Shown one piece after another: positions 1 through 7,577 of a DNA stretch of 64,000 nt. Origin of the DNA: CAVZBW01 sp963773635 (GTDB lineage Bacteria > Actinomycetota > Acidimicrobiia > Acidimicrobiales > RAAP-2); NCBI GenBank assembly GCA_963773635.1, contig CAVZBW010000005.1, forward strand, positions 3,038,001 to 3,102,000, given 5' to 3'. The notes beneath the pieces were generated by a model. The model ran no database searches. It was given only the letters and a program-made list of their open reading frames with translations, and had not been told where the DNA came from. Each line of letters begins with the position of its first letter. The stretch's first letter is position 1. The position numbers and the translations under genes were made by a program.

Positions 1-378
1 GGGAGGCGGCACGTCGGGCATGGGGAACTCGTGCTCGAGGCCGGGCTCGTCACGGTGGAAGGATGCCGCCATGTTGAAGATCGCCCTGCCGTGCTGGATG
101 GCGACCACCCTGCGGGTGGTGAACGACCGGCCGTCCCGGATCCGGTCGACCTCGTAGAGGATGGGGACGGTGGGGTCCCCGGGCCGCAGGAAGTAGGAAT
201 GAAACGAATGGATGCGTCCCTCGTCCACCGTGCGGCCGGCGGCCATCAGGGCCTGGGCGGCGACTTGGCCGCCAAAGACCCTCTGGCGCTCCTCCTTGGG
301 TTGGGTCCCCCGGAAGATGTTGACCTCGATGTTCTCGAGGTCGAGCAGGTGGACCAGGAAGTCGAGGGATTCGCTCAC
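1..378 (-). CDS. tesB: Acyl-CoA thioesterase II, N-terminal part (runs off the window)
   Basis: The minus strand is open from GTG at 378 to base 1, giving 126 N-terminal codons. The product starts MSESLDFLVHLLDLENIEVN and continues with FRGTQ, RVFGGQVAAQAL, SFHSYFLRPGD and HGRAIFNMAASF. These are the hallmarks of the first HotDog domain of TesB-type thioesterases, which hydrolyse acyl-CoA to fatty acid and CoA. The catalytic Asp/Thr/Gln of the second HotDog domain would lie beyond the window. It is divergent from gtrA, with about 100 bases between the starts. Confidence 0.9.
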   Translation of the reverse strand, partial: MSESLDFLVHLLDLENIEVNIFRGTQPKEERQRVFGGQVAAQALMAAGRTVDEGRIHSFHSYFLRPGDPTVPILYEVDRIRDGRSFTTRRVVAIQHGRAIFNMAASFHRDEPGLEHEFPMPDVPPP

Positions 379-479
379 GCCGCCTATGTTTGCAGGGAGA
401 TCCGCCGACCCGTGACGTATCGCCGGCAGGGGGAACGGGGCGCACGGAGGGGCCGGCCTCCCACGGATAGGATCGTAAG

Positions 480-998
480 ATGTCCGGACTGATCGAGCGC
501 CTCTGGGCGTGGTTGCACACCCACGAAGGCCGCAAGATCTTCCGGTACACGATGGTGTCGGTCATCTCGACTGCCGTGTCCTTCATCGTCCTGGCCCTCG
601 TCTACGGCGTGCTCCGGCTCTGGACCGAGGTGCCGAGCACGGTCTTTGCCAACTCGGTGGCCACCTTCCCCTCGTACTGGCTCAACCGCCAGTGGGCGTG
701 GGGCAAGAGCGGGCGCTCCCACTTCGTCAAGGAGGTGGTGCCCTTCTGGACGATGTCGGCCATCGGCATCGCCTTCTCGATCGTCGGCGCCTCGGTGGCC
801 CGGCACATCGGGATCAAGTACCAGCTCGACCACCTCTCCCTGACGATCGTCGTCCTGGTCGCCAACGTGTTGTCCTTCGGGGTCTTCTGGGTGCTCAAGC
901 TCCTGCTCTTCAACCGGATCTTCCACGTGAGCGAGCTCGAGGAGGTCGAGGAGCACCTGGAGATGGAGGAGCACTCGGAGGGCGCCTCGATCGGCTGA
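480..998 (+). CDS. GtrA-family membrane protein
   Basis: 172 residues with four predicted membrane helices (about residues 20-42, 50-70, 93-115 and 120-145) and the family pattern FANSVATFPSYWLNRQWAW near the second helix. GtrA proteins are thought to move polyprenyl-linked sugars across the membrane or to assist glycosyltransferases; the substrate here is unknown. The C-terminal 25 residues are acidic (ELEEVEEHLEMEE). ATG 480 is preceded by TAGGAT at 468-473 with a 6-base spacer and no Shine-Dalgarno, the leaderless pattern seen repeatedly in this window. Confidence 0.85.
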   Translation: MSGLIERLWAWLHTHEGRKIFRYTMVSVISTAVSFIVLALVYGVLRLWTEVPSTVFANSVATFPSYWLNRQWAWGKSGRSHFVKEVVPFWTMSAIGIAFSIVGASVARHIGIKYQLDHLSLTIVVLVANVLSFGVFWVLKLLLFNRIFHVSELEEVEEHLEMEEHSEGASIG

Positions 999-1017
999 TC
1001 CCTCGCCTACGGGGATC

Positions 1018-1506
1018 TCAGTCCCGGAAGTTGACGAACTGGAGGGCGATCCCGAAGTCCTCGCCCTTGCACGCGGCGATGATCGTCTGGAGGCTGTCGC
1101 GCTGCTTGCCGGTGACCCTCAGCTGGTCCCCCTGCGTCTGCGAGCCCACGCCCTTCAAGTTCTGGTCCTTGATGAACCTGTTGATCCGCCGGGCGTCGTC
1201 CGCCGAGATCCCTGCCTTGATGCCGATGCGCTGGCGCGCCGTGCCCTTGGTGGCCTCCTCGACCTTGGCGGGGTCGAGTGCCTTGAGAGGTACTTCGCGG
1301 CGGACCAGCTTCTCCTGGAGCACCTGGTAGAGGGCGCGCAGGCGATCCTCGGTCGCGGATCGCAGCACGAGCTCGGTCTCGCCGAGCTCGATCGACGAGT
1401 CCGTCCCCTTGAAGTCGAAGCGAGTGGACGCCTCCCGATTGGCCTGGTCCACGGCGTTGCGAACCTCCTGCATATCGACCTGGGAGACGATGTCAAAGCT
1501 CGGCAC
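1018..1506 (-). CDS. yajQ: YajQ-family nucleotide-binding protein
   Basis: 162 residues from GTG 1506, beginning MPSFDIVSQVDMQEVRNAVDQ, with RFDFKGTDSSIEL, a central KAGIS segment and the ending LQFVNFRD. Sequence and length match the YajQ/DUF520 family. Some members bind cyclic di-GMP or nucleotides and act in regulation or phage interactions; the role here is not known. The open frame extends upstream to 1725 across tRNA-Tyr, so that part is rejected. TACTGT lies 7 bases before the GTG, a leaderless-type -10. Confidence 0.93.
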   Translation of the reverse strand: MPSFDIVSQVDMQEVRNAVDQANREASTRFDFKGTDSSIELGETELVLRSATEDRLRALYQVLQEKLVRREVPLKALDPAKVEEATKGTARQRIGIKAGISADDARRINRFIKDQNLKGVGSQTQGDQLRVTGKQRDSLQTIIAACKGEDFGIALQFVNFRD

Positions 1507-1560
1507 GGGTGTCACAGTACCGTCGCGAGGCCCGAGACGCCGCCGACTAATCTGCCGGGC

Positions 1561-1642
1561 GGGTCGGTGTCCGAGTGGCCAAAGGAAGCAGACTGTAAAT
1601 CTGCCGGCGCAGCCTACGGGGGTTCGAATCCCTCCCGGCCCA
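1561..1642 (+). tRNA. tRNA-Tyr (anticodon GTA), integration target of two islands
   Basis: Acceptor GGGTCGG (1561-1567) pairs with CCGGCCC (1635-1641), with discriminator A at 1642. The anticodon stem-loop GCAGA-CTGTAAA-TCTGC shows GTA. There is a class II variable arm and a TTCGAAT T-loop. CCA is not encoded. Its last 52 bases plus the next C (1591-1643) recur exactly at 18625-18677 and 27920-27972, so this gene is the attB site and has been left intact at the left junction. Confidence 0.97.
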
Positions 1643-1643
1643 C
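1591..1643 (+). repeat. attL core: first copy of the 53-base direct repeat
   Basis: This 53-base segment starts at GACTGTAAATCTGCC and ends GGCCCAC. It is the 3' part of tRNA-Tyr from the anticodon loop on, and it is the first of three identical copies (also 18625-18677 and 27920-27972). Three copies define two tandem insertions. Integration into the 3' part of a tRNA gene by a tyrosine recombinase is the usual mechanism, and the integrase remnant next door fits it. Confidence 0.93.
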
Positions 1644-1721
1644 GCACCACCTTTTGCCTGCTCAGAACTACCTCCGCCGCACCGTTGTGATCGAGGGTGG
1701 TCGTGGGACGAGGACCGAAGG

Positions 1722-1892
1722 TCACAAGTTGGTCACAACTGCTCCGTCGACCAGGGCGGCTGATGCAGCGGCCACCTCGGCATCGGCGTCCGGCGCCAAG
1801 TGGCCGTACACGGCCAGGGTGAACGCGATCGAGCCGTGACCGAGCCGACGGGATACCTCCAACGGGTTCCGGCTGTTGCGGTCCCGGTCCGT
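1722..1892 (-). pseudogene. Tyrosine recombinase (integrase), C-terminal remnant
   Basis: The minus strand reads about 50 codons, including SRRLGHGSIAFTLAVYGHLA, then DADAEVAAASAALVDG and VVTNL-stop. RLGH-x-SI...T...YGHL is the C-terminal catalytic block of phage and island integrases: His of the R-x-x-H/R box, then the Tyr nucleophile in VYGHL. The N-terminal and core-binding domains are missing because the IS3 element at about 1891 begins in the middle of the gene, and no continuation is seen beyond it. Its position beside tRNA-Tyr marks it as the former integrase of island A. Confidence 0.82.
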
Positions 1893-1911
1893 TGGACAGA
1901 TTGATTGACTA

Positions 1912-2778
1912 TCACGCCGCCGCCCTGGCGGTTGCTTCGAGGAACGCCTCTCGTGGGGTGCGGTGGCCCAGGCGCTCGATGAGCCACTCGCGGTTGTAGG
2001 TCTCGACGAAGGTGGCGACCCCTTGACGCAGGTCGTCCACGTCTTCGAAGAGTCGGGACCACAGGCACTGCTCCTTCAGGGTCCGAATGAAGCGTTCAGC
2101 CACGCCGTTGCCTTGCGGCTCGCCCACGAAGGCGGCGTCGTCATCGATCCCGAGCCACGCCAGCGAGCCAACGAAGTGGTGCGCCCGATATTGGCTTCCC
2201 CAGTCGTGCCGCAGCTTCACCCCTCGAGCAATGTCGGGGCCAAGCCCGCCGAAGCGGTCGATGACAGCGTCGTAGACGGGTTGGAGAGCGGCGAAGCGGT
2301 TGCCGACCTTGGCCACGTGGCCCCAGGCCTCGTCGGTGTGGTGATCGACCAGAACGAAGACCCACACCCAGCCGTCCAATCGGGTCCACGCCATCGTGGC
2401 ATCGGTGCCCCAGCGCAGGTTCGGCGCTTGGGTGATCACCTGGCCGTCGTGGAGTCGGGGGCGGCGACGGCGTCTCGCTCGTTGCGGCGCGAGCAGTCCG
2501 GCTGAGCGCATCAGGCGCAGCACCCGGTTCTTGCCCACCGCCACCTGGTGCTCTCGCCGCAGGCGGGCTCGCACCTTGCGGTGTCCCTCGCCGGCAAAGG
2601 GACACTCGACGATGACCTGGCGAATCAGTTCGCTGAGCGCCTCGTCGCTCAGCGCGGTCTTCGGGCCGGGACGACACCCGAGGTGGGCGCCTCGAAACCG
2701 GCGATGGTAGATGGTGGAGCGAGGCGCTCCGGTGATCCGACAGACCCTCGCCAGTGCGACGTTCATCTCGGCGCTCAC
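1912..2778 (-). CDS. IS3-family transposase OrfB (DDE integrase core)
   Basis: 288 residues. An N-terminal HTH_21-like region (RSTIYHRRF, FAGEGHRKVRARLRRE) is followed by the rve catalytic domain. The DDE residues are visible: D in WGTDATMAW, D in LRHDWGSQY, and E in GNGVAERFIRTLKEQC. The start overlaps the OrfA stop by 4 bases (ATGA). In this family the active enzyme is usually an OrfAB fusion made by -1 frameshifting, and the OrfB frame is the -1 frame of OrfA at the A6G5 run (2808-2818). It appears intact. Confidence 0.93.
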   Translation of the reverse strand: MSAEMNVALARVCRITGAPRSTIYHRRFRGAHLGCRPGPKTALSDEALSELIRQVIVECPFAGEGHRKVRARLRREHQVAVGKNRVLRLMRSAGLLAPQRARRRRRPRLHDGQVITQAPNLRWGTDATMAWTRLDGWVWVFVLVDHHTDEAWGHVAKVGNRFAALQPVYDAVIDRFGGLGPDIARGVKLRHDWGSQYRAHHFVGSLAWLGIDDDAAFVGEPQGNGVAERFIRTLKEQCLWSRLFEDVDDLRQGVATFVETYNREWLIERLGHRTPREAFLEATARAAA

Positions 2779-3122
2779 TTCGGCCGCTTCTGCGGCGGCA
2801 TCTGCAGCCCCCTTTTTTCGGCCACCTTCTTCCAGACCTCGTTCTCGAGCGTGAGCTCGCCGATCTTGCGCTCGGCCTCCCTCAGCCGACGATCGTCCTC
2901 GGTCACCAGGCGCCTGCCCTTCAACCCCTCCTTGCCCGCCTCCAAGAACTCGTCCCGCCAGGCGGCGATCCGATGGGCCTCGACACCGAACTCACGAGAG
3001 AGTTCTTCGAGCTTCTCGCCCCGCAGCAGTCGCAAGACCACGTCCATCTTCTTGCCCGCCGACCATCGGGGGCTCGAGCGGAAGTCCCCGGTCCCTTCGC
3101 TGTCCACCGTCATGAGTGCCAT
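2775..3122 (-). CDS. IS3-family transposase OrfA (helix-turn-helix)
   Basis: 115 residues. The helix-turn-helix region KMDVVLRLLRGEKLEELSRE, with a following AHRIAAWRDEFL, recognises the IS ends. A leucine-zipper-like helix (LREAERKIGELTLENEVWKK) follows. Near the 3' end the coding strand carries GAAAAAAGGGGG, a slippery stretch suited to a -1 shift into OrfB. Confidence 0.9.
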   Translation of the reverse strand: MALMTVDSEGTGDFRSSPRWSAGKKMDVVLRLLRGEKLEELSREFGVEAHRIAAWRDEFLEAGKEGLKGRRLVTEDDRRLREAERKIGELTLENEVWKKVAEKRGLQMPPQKRPK

Positions 3123-3150
3123 CTTGGCCCTCCTCTATTCGGTGTCCAAC

Positions 3151-3399
3151 GACTCCGGGTGCGCGCCACGGGGACGCAATGGAGACAAGCGCTGTCCACC
3201 CAAACGCTCACGCTGCCCCCTCTGATTGGGTCTCCCATCGCCCGCATTCAAAGCGATGCTTGGTCCATGACGGTCACAAGCCGGCGCTGCGGACACACCT
3301 TCGTCCTACAATGCGGGGAGTGGCTGGAGACGGCAGAGGAACTCCTGGCCGGAAGGGTCAGCGCGTCCTCCTCGTTGTCCCGCCTTCAGGGCCGTCCTG
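3151..3399. other. Non-coding stretch before the nurA operon
   Basis: No reading frame here looks like protein, and no 5' part of the disrupted integrase is found on the minus strand. A TACAAT at 3305-3310 could be a -10 for the operon that starts at 3400, but no matching -35 is evident. Confidence 0.4.
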
Positions 3400-4383
3400 A
3401 TGTTCGTCGAGCCCAACCCTCGGTACCGCGATCCGTACGAGATCGAGGACGACACCGAGCTGGCCGGCGAGGTGGTGCTGCTCGAGGATGGGGAGGACAC
3501 GCTCGTCGCCCACAGCCTCGACCCAGCCCTGCCTGAGGGCATGCTGTATTTCGTCGACGGGGTCCGGCGCACTGACTTCCGAGTCCACGACTTCCTCGAC
3601 GATGGGACTGTGGTCCGGGGCCTCGGCGGCTCCTATGGCGTGGGCGCCGTCCGCTGTGCCCCTGAAGCTCGTCCGGAGTTCGCACGGGCCGGGATCCGCC
3701 GGGTGCTGCTGTGGACCCATGGGTATGCCGAGGCACTCCCCGCCTGCGGAGGATGGGAATGGGAGGTCGAGGCACTGACCATCGAGGACCCCGAACATCT
3801 CCTCCCTGCCCTGCAGCGCCGCATGCGTGATGCCGAAGCCGATCTGGCCGACGAGCTCGCCACCGAAGGTGCGCTCGTGGTGCGCGATGGCCCGCTCAAC
3901 CGGTTCTACGGCATCAACGTCGACGTGGCCGGGCTCGTGAAGTCGCATTACCAGGCATACCTCCCGCCGGAGATCCACCGCCGGGTGCCCGTCGTGGTCG
4001 CTCGGGCCGGACAGCGCACCAGCCTCTTCCGCCTGCGCGACGAGGTCTGGGGCTGCTACCTACGACTGCCGACGACGGGCAGGGTGAGCCCGTGGAACGG
4101 GATAGTGCGTGTCGACGTCCCCGCCGCTGGCGGCCTCGACAATGCCGTCGAAGTGGCGAACCGGGTCTGTGCGCTCCTGCCCCGGTACTCCGGAGTGCCA
4201 TACATCGACCCGCGCGCCCCGGCCAACCTCCAGCCGATTGCCGCGCTCGAGACCCGCTTGCGCCACTGCCTCGGCGACCCCGCGGGCGCGGTGCGCGCAG
4301 CGTCGGATGCGTCGGCGCTCCACGACGAGGCACACCACTCCCCGGCATCGCCCGGGGCCTCTTTGTCCGCTGAAAGCTCCTGA
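3400..4383 (+). CDS. nurA: NurA-domain 5'-3' nuclease
   Basis: 327 residues, uninterrupted. The N-terminal block MLYFVDGVRRTDFRV carries the conserved metal-binding Asp of NurA, followed by GGSYGVGAVRC. The central VVRDGPLNR carries the second conserved Asp, then VKSHYQAYLPPE, AGQRTSLFRL and CYLRLP. The C-terminal YIDPRAPANLQPIAALETRL matches bacterial NurA. NurA nucleases resect DNA ends together with the HerA translocase, which is the next gene. This is the first gene of the island A operon, with 10 bases to herA. No strong Shine-Dalgarno precedes ATG 3400. Confidence 0.86.
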   Translation: MFVEPNPRYRDPYEIEDDTELAGEVVLLEDGEDTLVAHSLDPALPEGMLYFVDGVRRTDFRVHDFLDDGTVVRGLGGSYGVGAVRCAPEARPEFARAGIRRVLLWTHGYAEALPACGGWEWEVEALTIEDPEHLLPALQRRMRDAEADLADELATEGALVVRDGPLNRFYGINVDVAGLVKSHYQAYLPPEIHRRVPVVVARAGQRTSLFRLRDEVWGCYLRLPTTGRVSPWNGIVRVDVPAAGGLDNAVEVANRVCALLPRYSGVPYIDPRAPANLQPIAALETRLRHCLGDPAGAVRAASDASALHDEAHHSPASPGASLSAESS

Positions 4384-4393
4384 AGGTGAAACG

Positions 4394-6198
4394 GTGAGCA
4401 CGACCGACCTTCCCGCCTCGGCCGACGAGGGTCGAGATCCTCGGCGTGGTCGACGGTACCCGGGAGTGCACCAGCACGACCTTCATCGTCGTCTCGCACC
4501 CCGCTGCCAGTATCGAGCTCGATGATCTCGTGGCCGTCGATCAGACGCTGCCCGACGGCGAGGTCCTCACCCATTACGGCATGGTCGTCGGGCTTGACCG
4601 AGCCATCGAGGGGACGAGCTGGTCGAGCGACACCGTGCGGGTCACCGAACGGACGATGCCGGGGGAGACCGTGCGGCGTGCTGAGGTGCGGGTGCTGCGC
4701 CCCTTCCCCGAACGCTGGGTGGCCCCCGAGCCGGCCCAGGAGGTGCGCCGGGCCCGGGCTGCTGAACGCGACCGAGCCCTGTTCATGGACCAGATGGAGA
4801 ACCATCTGGCGGTGGGCCTTGACGCCCGAGAGCAGCCGGTCCACGTGGATTTCGACTTCGTGAATGGCCGCAAGGGCGGACACATCAACGTCTCGGGGAT
4901 CTCGGGGGTGGCCACCAAGACCAGTTCGCTACTGGCCCTGCTCTACCTGCTCTTCGAGACACCCGGCGGGCGTCGTCTCTTGGGCCGCCACATCGACGCC
5001 ACCCGAGCCCTGGTCCTGTCGGTGAAGAACGAGGACCTTCTCCATATCGACCGGCCCGAACCGACGTTTCGGCGACGACGACCGCCGGCGCTGGGCGGTC
5101 CTCGGGGCGGCCAATCCCGGTGGGTTCGGCGACGTCGGGTTCTTCGTGCCCCCACGACCCGGTGCCGAAAACGTCGTCCCGTGGACGGAGACCAGGGTCG
5201 AACCAGGCGCGGTCTCGGCCTTCGGGTGGGCGCCGTTCGAGTTCGTCGCGGAAGGCCTGCTCGCTTACGTGCTGGCCGACGCCGACGATGCCCTGAATCA
5301 GCTGAGCTTCATCGAACAGCGCGTCCGGGCGGCCCTGGTGCGATGGGCCTGGCCGGCCCCGAACCAGCCCGGCGCGGTCGTGCTACGCGAACCCGACGAC
5401 AACCCGCCGCGCACCTTCGAGCGTGCCCAGCGTCACCTCCTCGGGCCGGCAGCCGACCCAGCCCGGTCCCGACGGGACCCTCGTGCGGGACTTCAGCGAA
5501 CTCGTCGACTTCATCGAGGCGCAATTCGATGCCGGCCACCCGGACTTCTGCGGCCCGAACCCGGCCCAGCAGACGATCTCGGCCTTCTCCCGCCGAATCT
5601 CGGCGATGGTGACCCGGATCGGGCCGCTGGTTCGCCTCGGCGTCCAGGCCCCCGAGCTCGACCACCAGCTCACTGTGGTGGACATCCACGCCCTGCACGA
5701 GTCGGCCCAGCGCTTCGTGGTCGGCGCGATCGTGAACCGCATCTTCGACGCAGAAGCAGGCGACCGGGCGTGAGCCGCTGCGGCTCGATCATGCTCGACG
5801 AGCTCAACAAGTTCTGCCCTAGCCACGGCCGCAGCCCGCTGCGCGACCTGTTGGTCGACATCGCCGAGCGCGGGCGCTCCATGGGCGTGCTGTTGTTCGG
5901 GGCGGAGCAGTACGCCGGGCAGTGTGGAGCCGACGGTCATCCGCAACGCCGTCGGTGAAGCTGGTCGGCCGACTCGACGCCGGGGACCTCGATGCCTACC
6001 GGTTCCTGCCTCGCGGAGATGCGTGATCGTGCGACGTTGTTCGTGCCCGGATCGATGGTGCTGCACCAGCCGGTCATCCCAGCTCCAATCCCGATCCGTA
6101 TCCCCTTCCCACCCTTCGCCACCGCGGCCGAGGAGGCGGTCGCGGCTGATCCCGATCCCGGAGATGTCGACCCGTTCAATCTGCCAGGAGCGGGCTGA
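4394..6198 (+). pseudogene. herA: HerA-like DNA translocase ATPase, broken by several frameshifts
   Basis: Read across frames, this is a full HerA/FtsK-type ATPase of about 600 residues. It has a HAS-barrel start (VEILGVVDGT, LTHYGMVVGLDRAIEG), the family's degenerate Walker A (NVSGISGVATKTSS), a helical insertion (FSELVDFIEAQF), Walker B SIMLDELNKFCP, LVDIAERGRSMGVLLFGAEQ, and VEPTVIRNAVG with VKLVGRLDAGDLDAYRFLP. The frame changes near 4430, 5070, 5420, 5765, 5923, 5952 and 6017. Amino-acid similarity and codon use persist on both sides of each break. The gene is therefore either recently inactivated or affected by indel errors. Its stop shares one base with the sbcD start. Confidence 0.8.
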
Positions 6199-7577
6199 TG
6201 CCTGCCGTCGAAGCCCAGCGACTTTGCGGCTGTCTGCACACGAGCGACTGGCACCTGGGCATCAACCTGGGCAGCCAGTCACGGCCAGCCGGATCACGAT
6301 CGCCGCGATCGAGAGCCTGGTGGCGATCGCCTCCGATTTCCGCCCTGACGCCATCGTCCATACCGGCGACCTCTTCGACAACGCCCGGCCGGGTGCCGAC
6401 GACCAAGCGCTCGCCGTCGAGGGGCTCCGGCGCCTCTCGGAGACCGCCCCGACGGTCGTCGTCGGCGGCAACCACGACAACAACGTCATGTTGGACAAGG
6501 CATGGGACTCCTCGCCGGGTTCTCGGGGGCGGGGCGGATCCGGTTCCGTGGGCGGCTGCACCGTCCCGAGGACGACGGCGTGCTTATCGATCCCCGCCGA
6601 CAACGGTACGCGCCGGATCCTGGTCTGTGCGGTGCCCTTCATCACGCAGCACAGCTTCGCTCGGTTCGACCGCCCCGGCGAGACCACGGCGGGGTTCACC
6701 GCCGGGATCAAGCGCATCCACGACACCTTCGACGCGTGGCTGGAGGCGCAATGCCGACCCGGCGACACGACAAGGTCATCTGGGCCGCACACCTCCTGGT
6801 GGACGGGGCCCGCCCGGCGGGGAGCGAGCGCAAGGTGGACCTGGCGGACGATTACGCCACCTCGACGACGCAGATCCCGCCCGTCGCCTACGCCGCCTTC
6901 GGCCACATCCATATCGCCCAGAAGCTTCCCGGCACCGATCACGGGGCGTTACGCCGGCGGGATGCTGCCGTTCCGCTTCGATGAGGCCCGTGAGGGTGCT
7001 GAGGCAAAGATCGGTGGTCCGCGTCGAGCTCCCGGCAAACGGCGCGGCGAAGATGAACTTGGTACCCCTCGACACGGGCCGCCGGCTGCGTCGAGCTCAC
7101 AGCCACGCTCGAGGAGCTCCCGAGCACGCGGGCGGAGCTCGAGGGTTGCTTCGTGCGGGTAACGGTCCCCGTGGACAGGCCCGTCCCGGGCCTATCCATG
7201 CAGGTAACCGACGCGCTCCCCGGGGCCATCGTCATCCAGAGCATCCCGCAGCTCCGACGTCGGCGGGGAAGGCCCAGGCGAAGAAGGTGGCTGAGTCCTC
7301 CGACCTGGGGGAGATGTTGGAGCGGTGGCTGGCCGAGAACGAGCTCACCGGCGCCGACGCTGACCGCAGCCGCGGCCACCGTGCGCGACATCGTGGCCAA
7401 CGCCCTTAGCCATCGTCGCAATCCACTGGAGGGAGAAGCCCTCCTCGATGAGGACATCGCCGCCGAGCTGTCGAGCGACCTGGTCTCGGCGATGGGGTGG
7501 GTGGACCTCGAAGCCGAGGCGGCCGCCGCGGAACTGGTCGAGGCCCTGGTCGACGACCGACCGGGGAGACGTCGTGA
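6198..7577 (+). pseudogene. sbcD: SbcD/Mre11-like nuclease, broken by several frameshifts
   Basis: All calcineurin-like phosphoesterase motifs are readable across frames: LHTSDWHLG, IVHTGDLFDNARP, VVVGGNHDNN, VIWAAHLLVDG and YAAFGHIHIAQK, then a capping region (VVRVELPANG, LTATLEEL, LERWLAENELTG, EALLDEDIAAEL). This is the SbcD/Mre11 pattern: an Mn-dependent exo- and endonuclease that works with SbcC/Rad50 on DNA ends and hairpins. Frame changes occur near 6290, 6505, 6590, 6770, 6945, 7010, 7090, 7255, 7370 and probably 7560. The natural stop is inferred to be the TGA overlapping the sbcC GTG at 7574. Confidence 0.8.

Larger units (their letters stand above)
1891..3150 (-). mobile_element. 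IS3-family insertion sequence
   Basis: About 1.26 kb with two overlapping minus-strand frames (OrfA, OrfB). It is bounded by the inverted 8-mers GTTGGACA (1891-1898) and TGTCCAAC (3143-3150). The match may extend outward through CCCGG on both sides, so the exact ends are uncertain, and I see no convincing target duplication. It truncates the island integrase. Confidence 0.85.

Noticed and set aside
5923..7162. 412-residue plus-strand frame as a separate gene
   Set aside because: It joins pieces of herA and sbcD by chance; the motifs show the true genes cross frames here.
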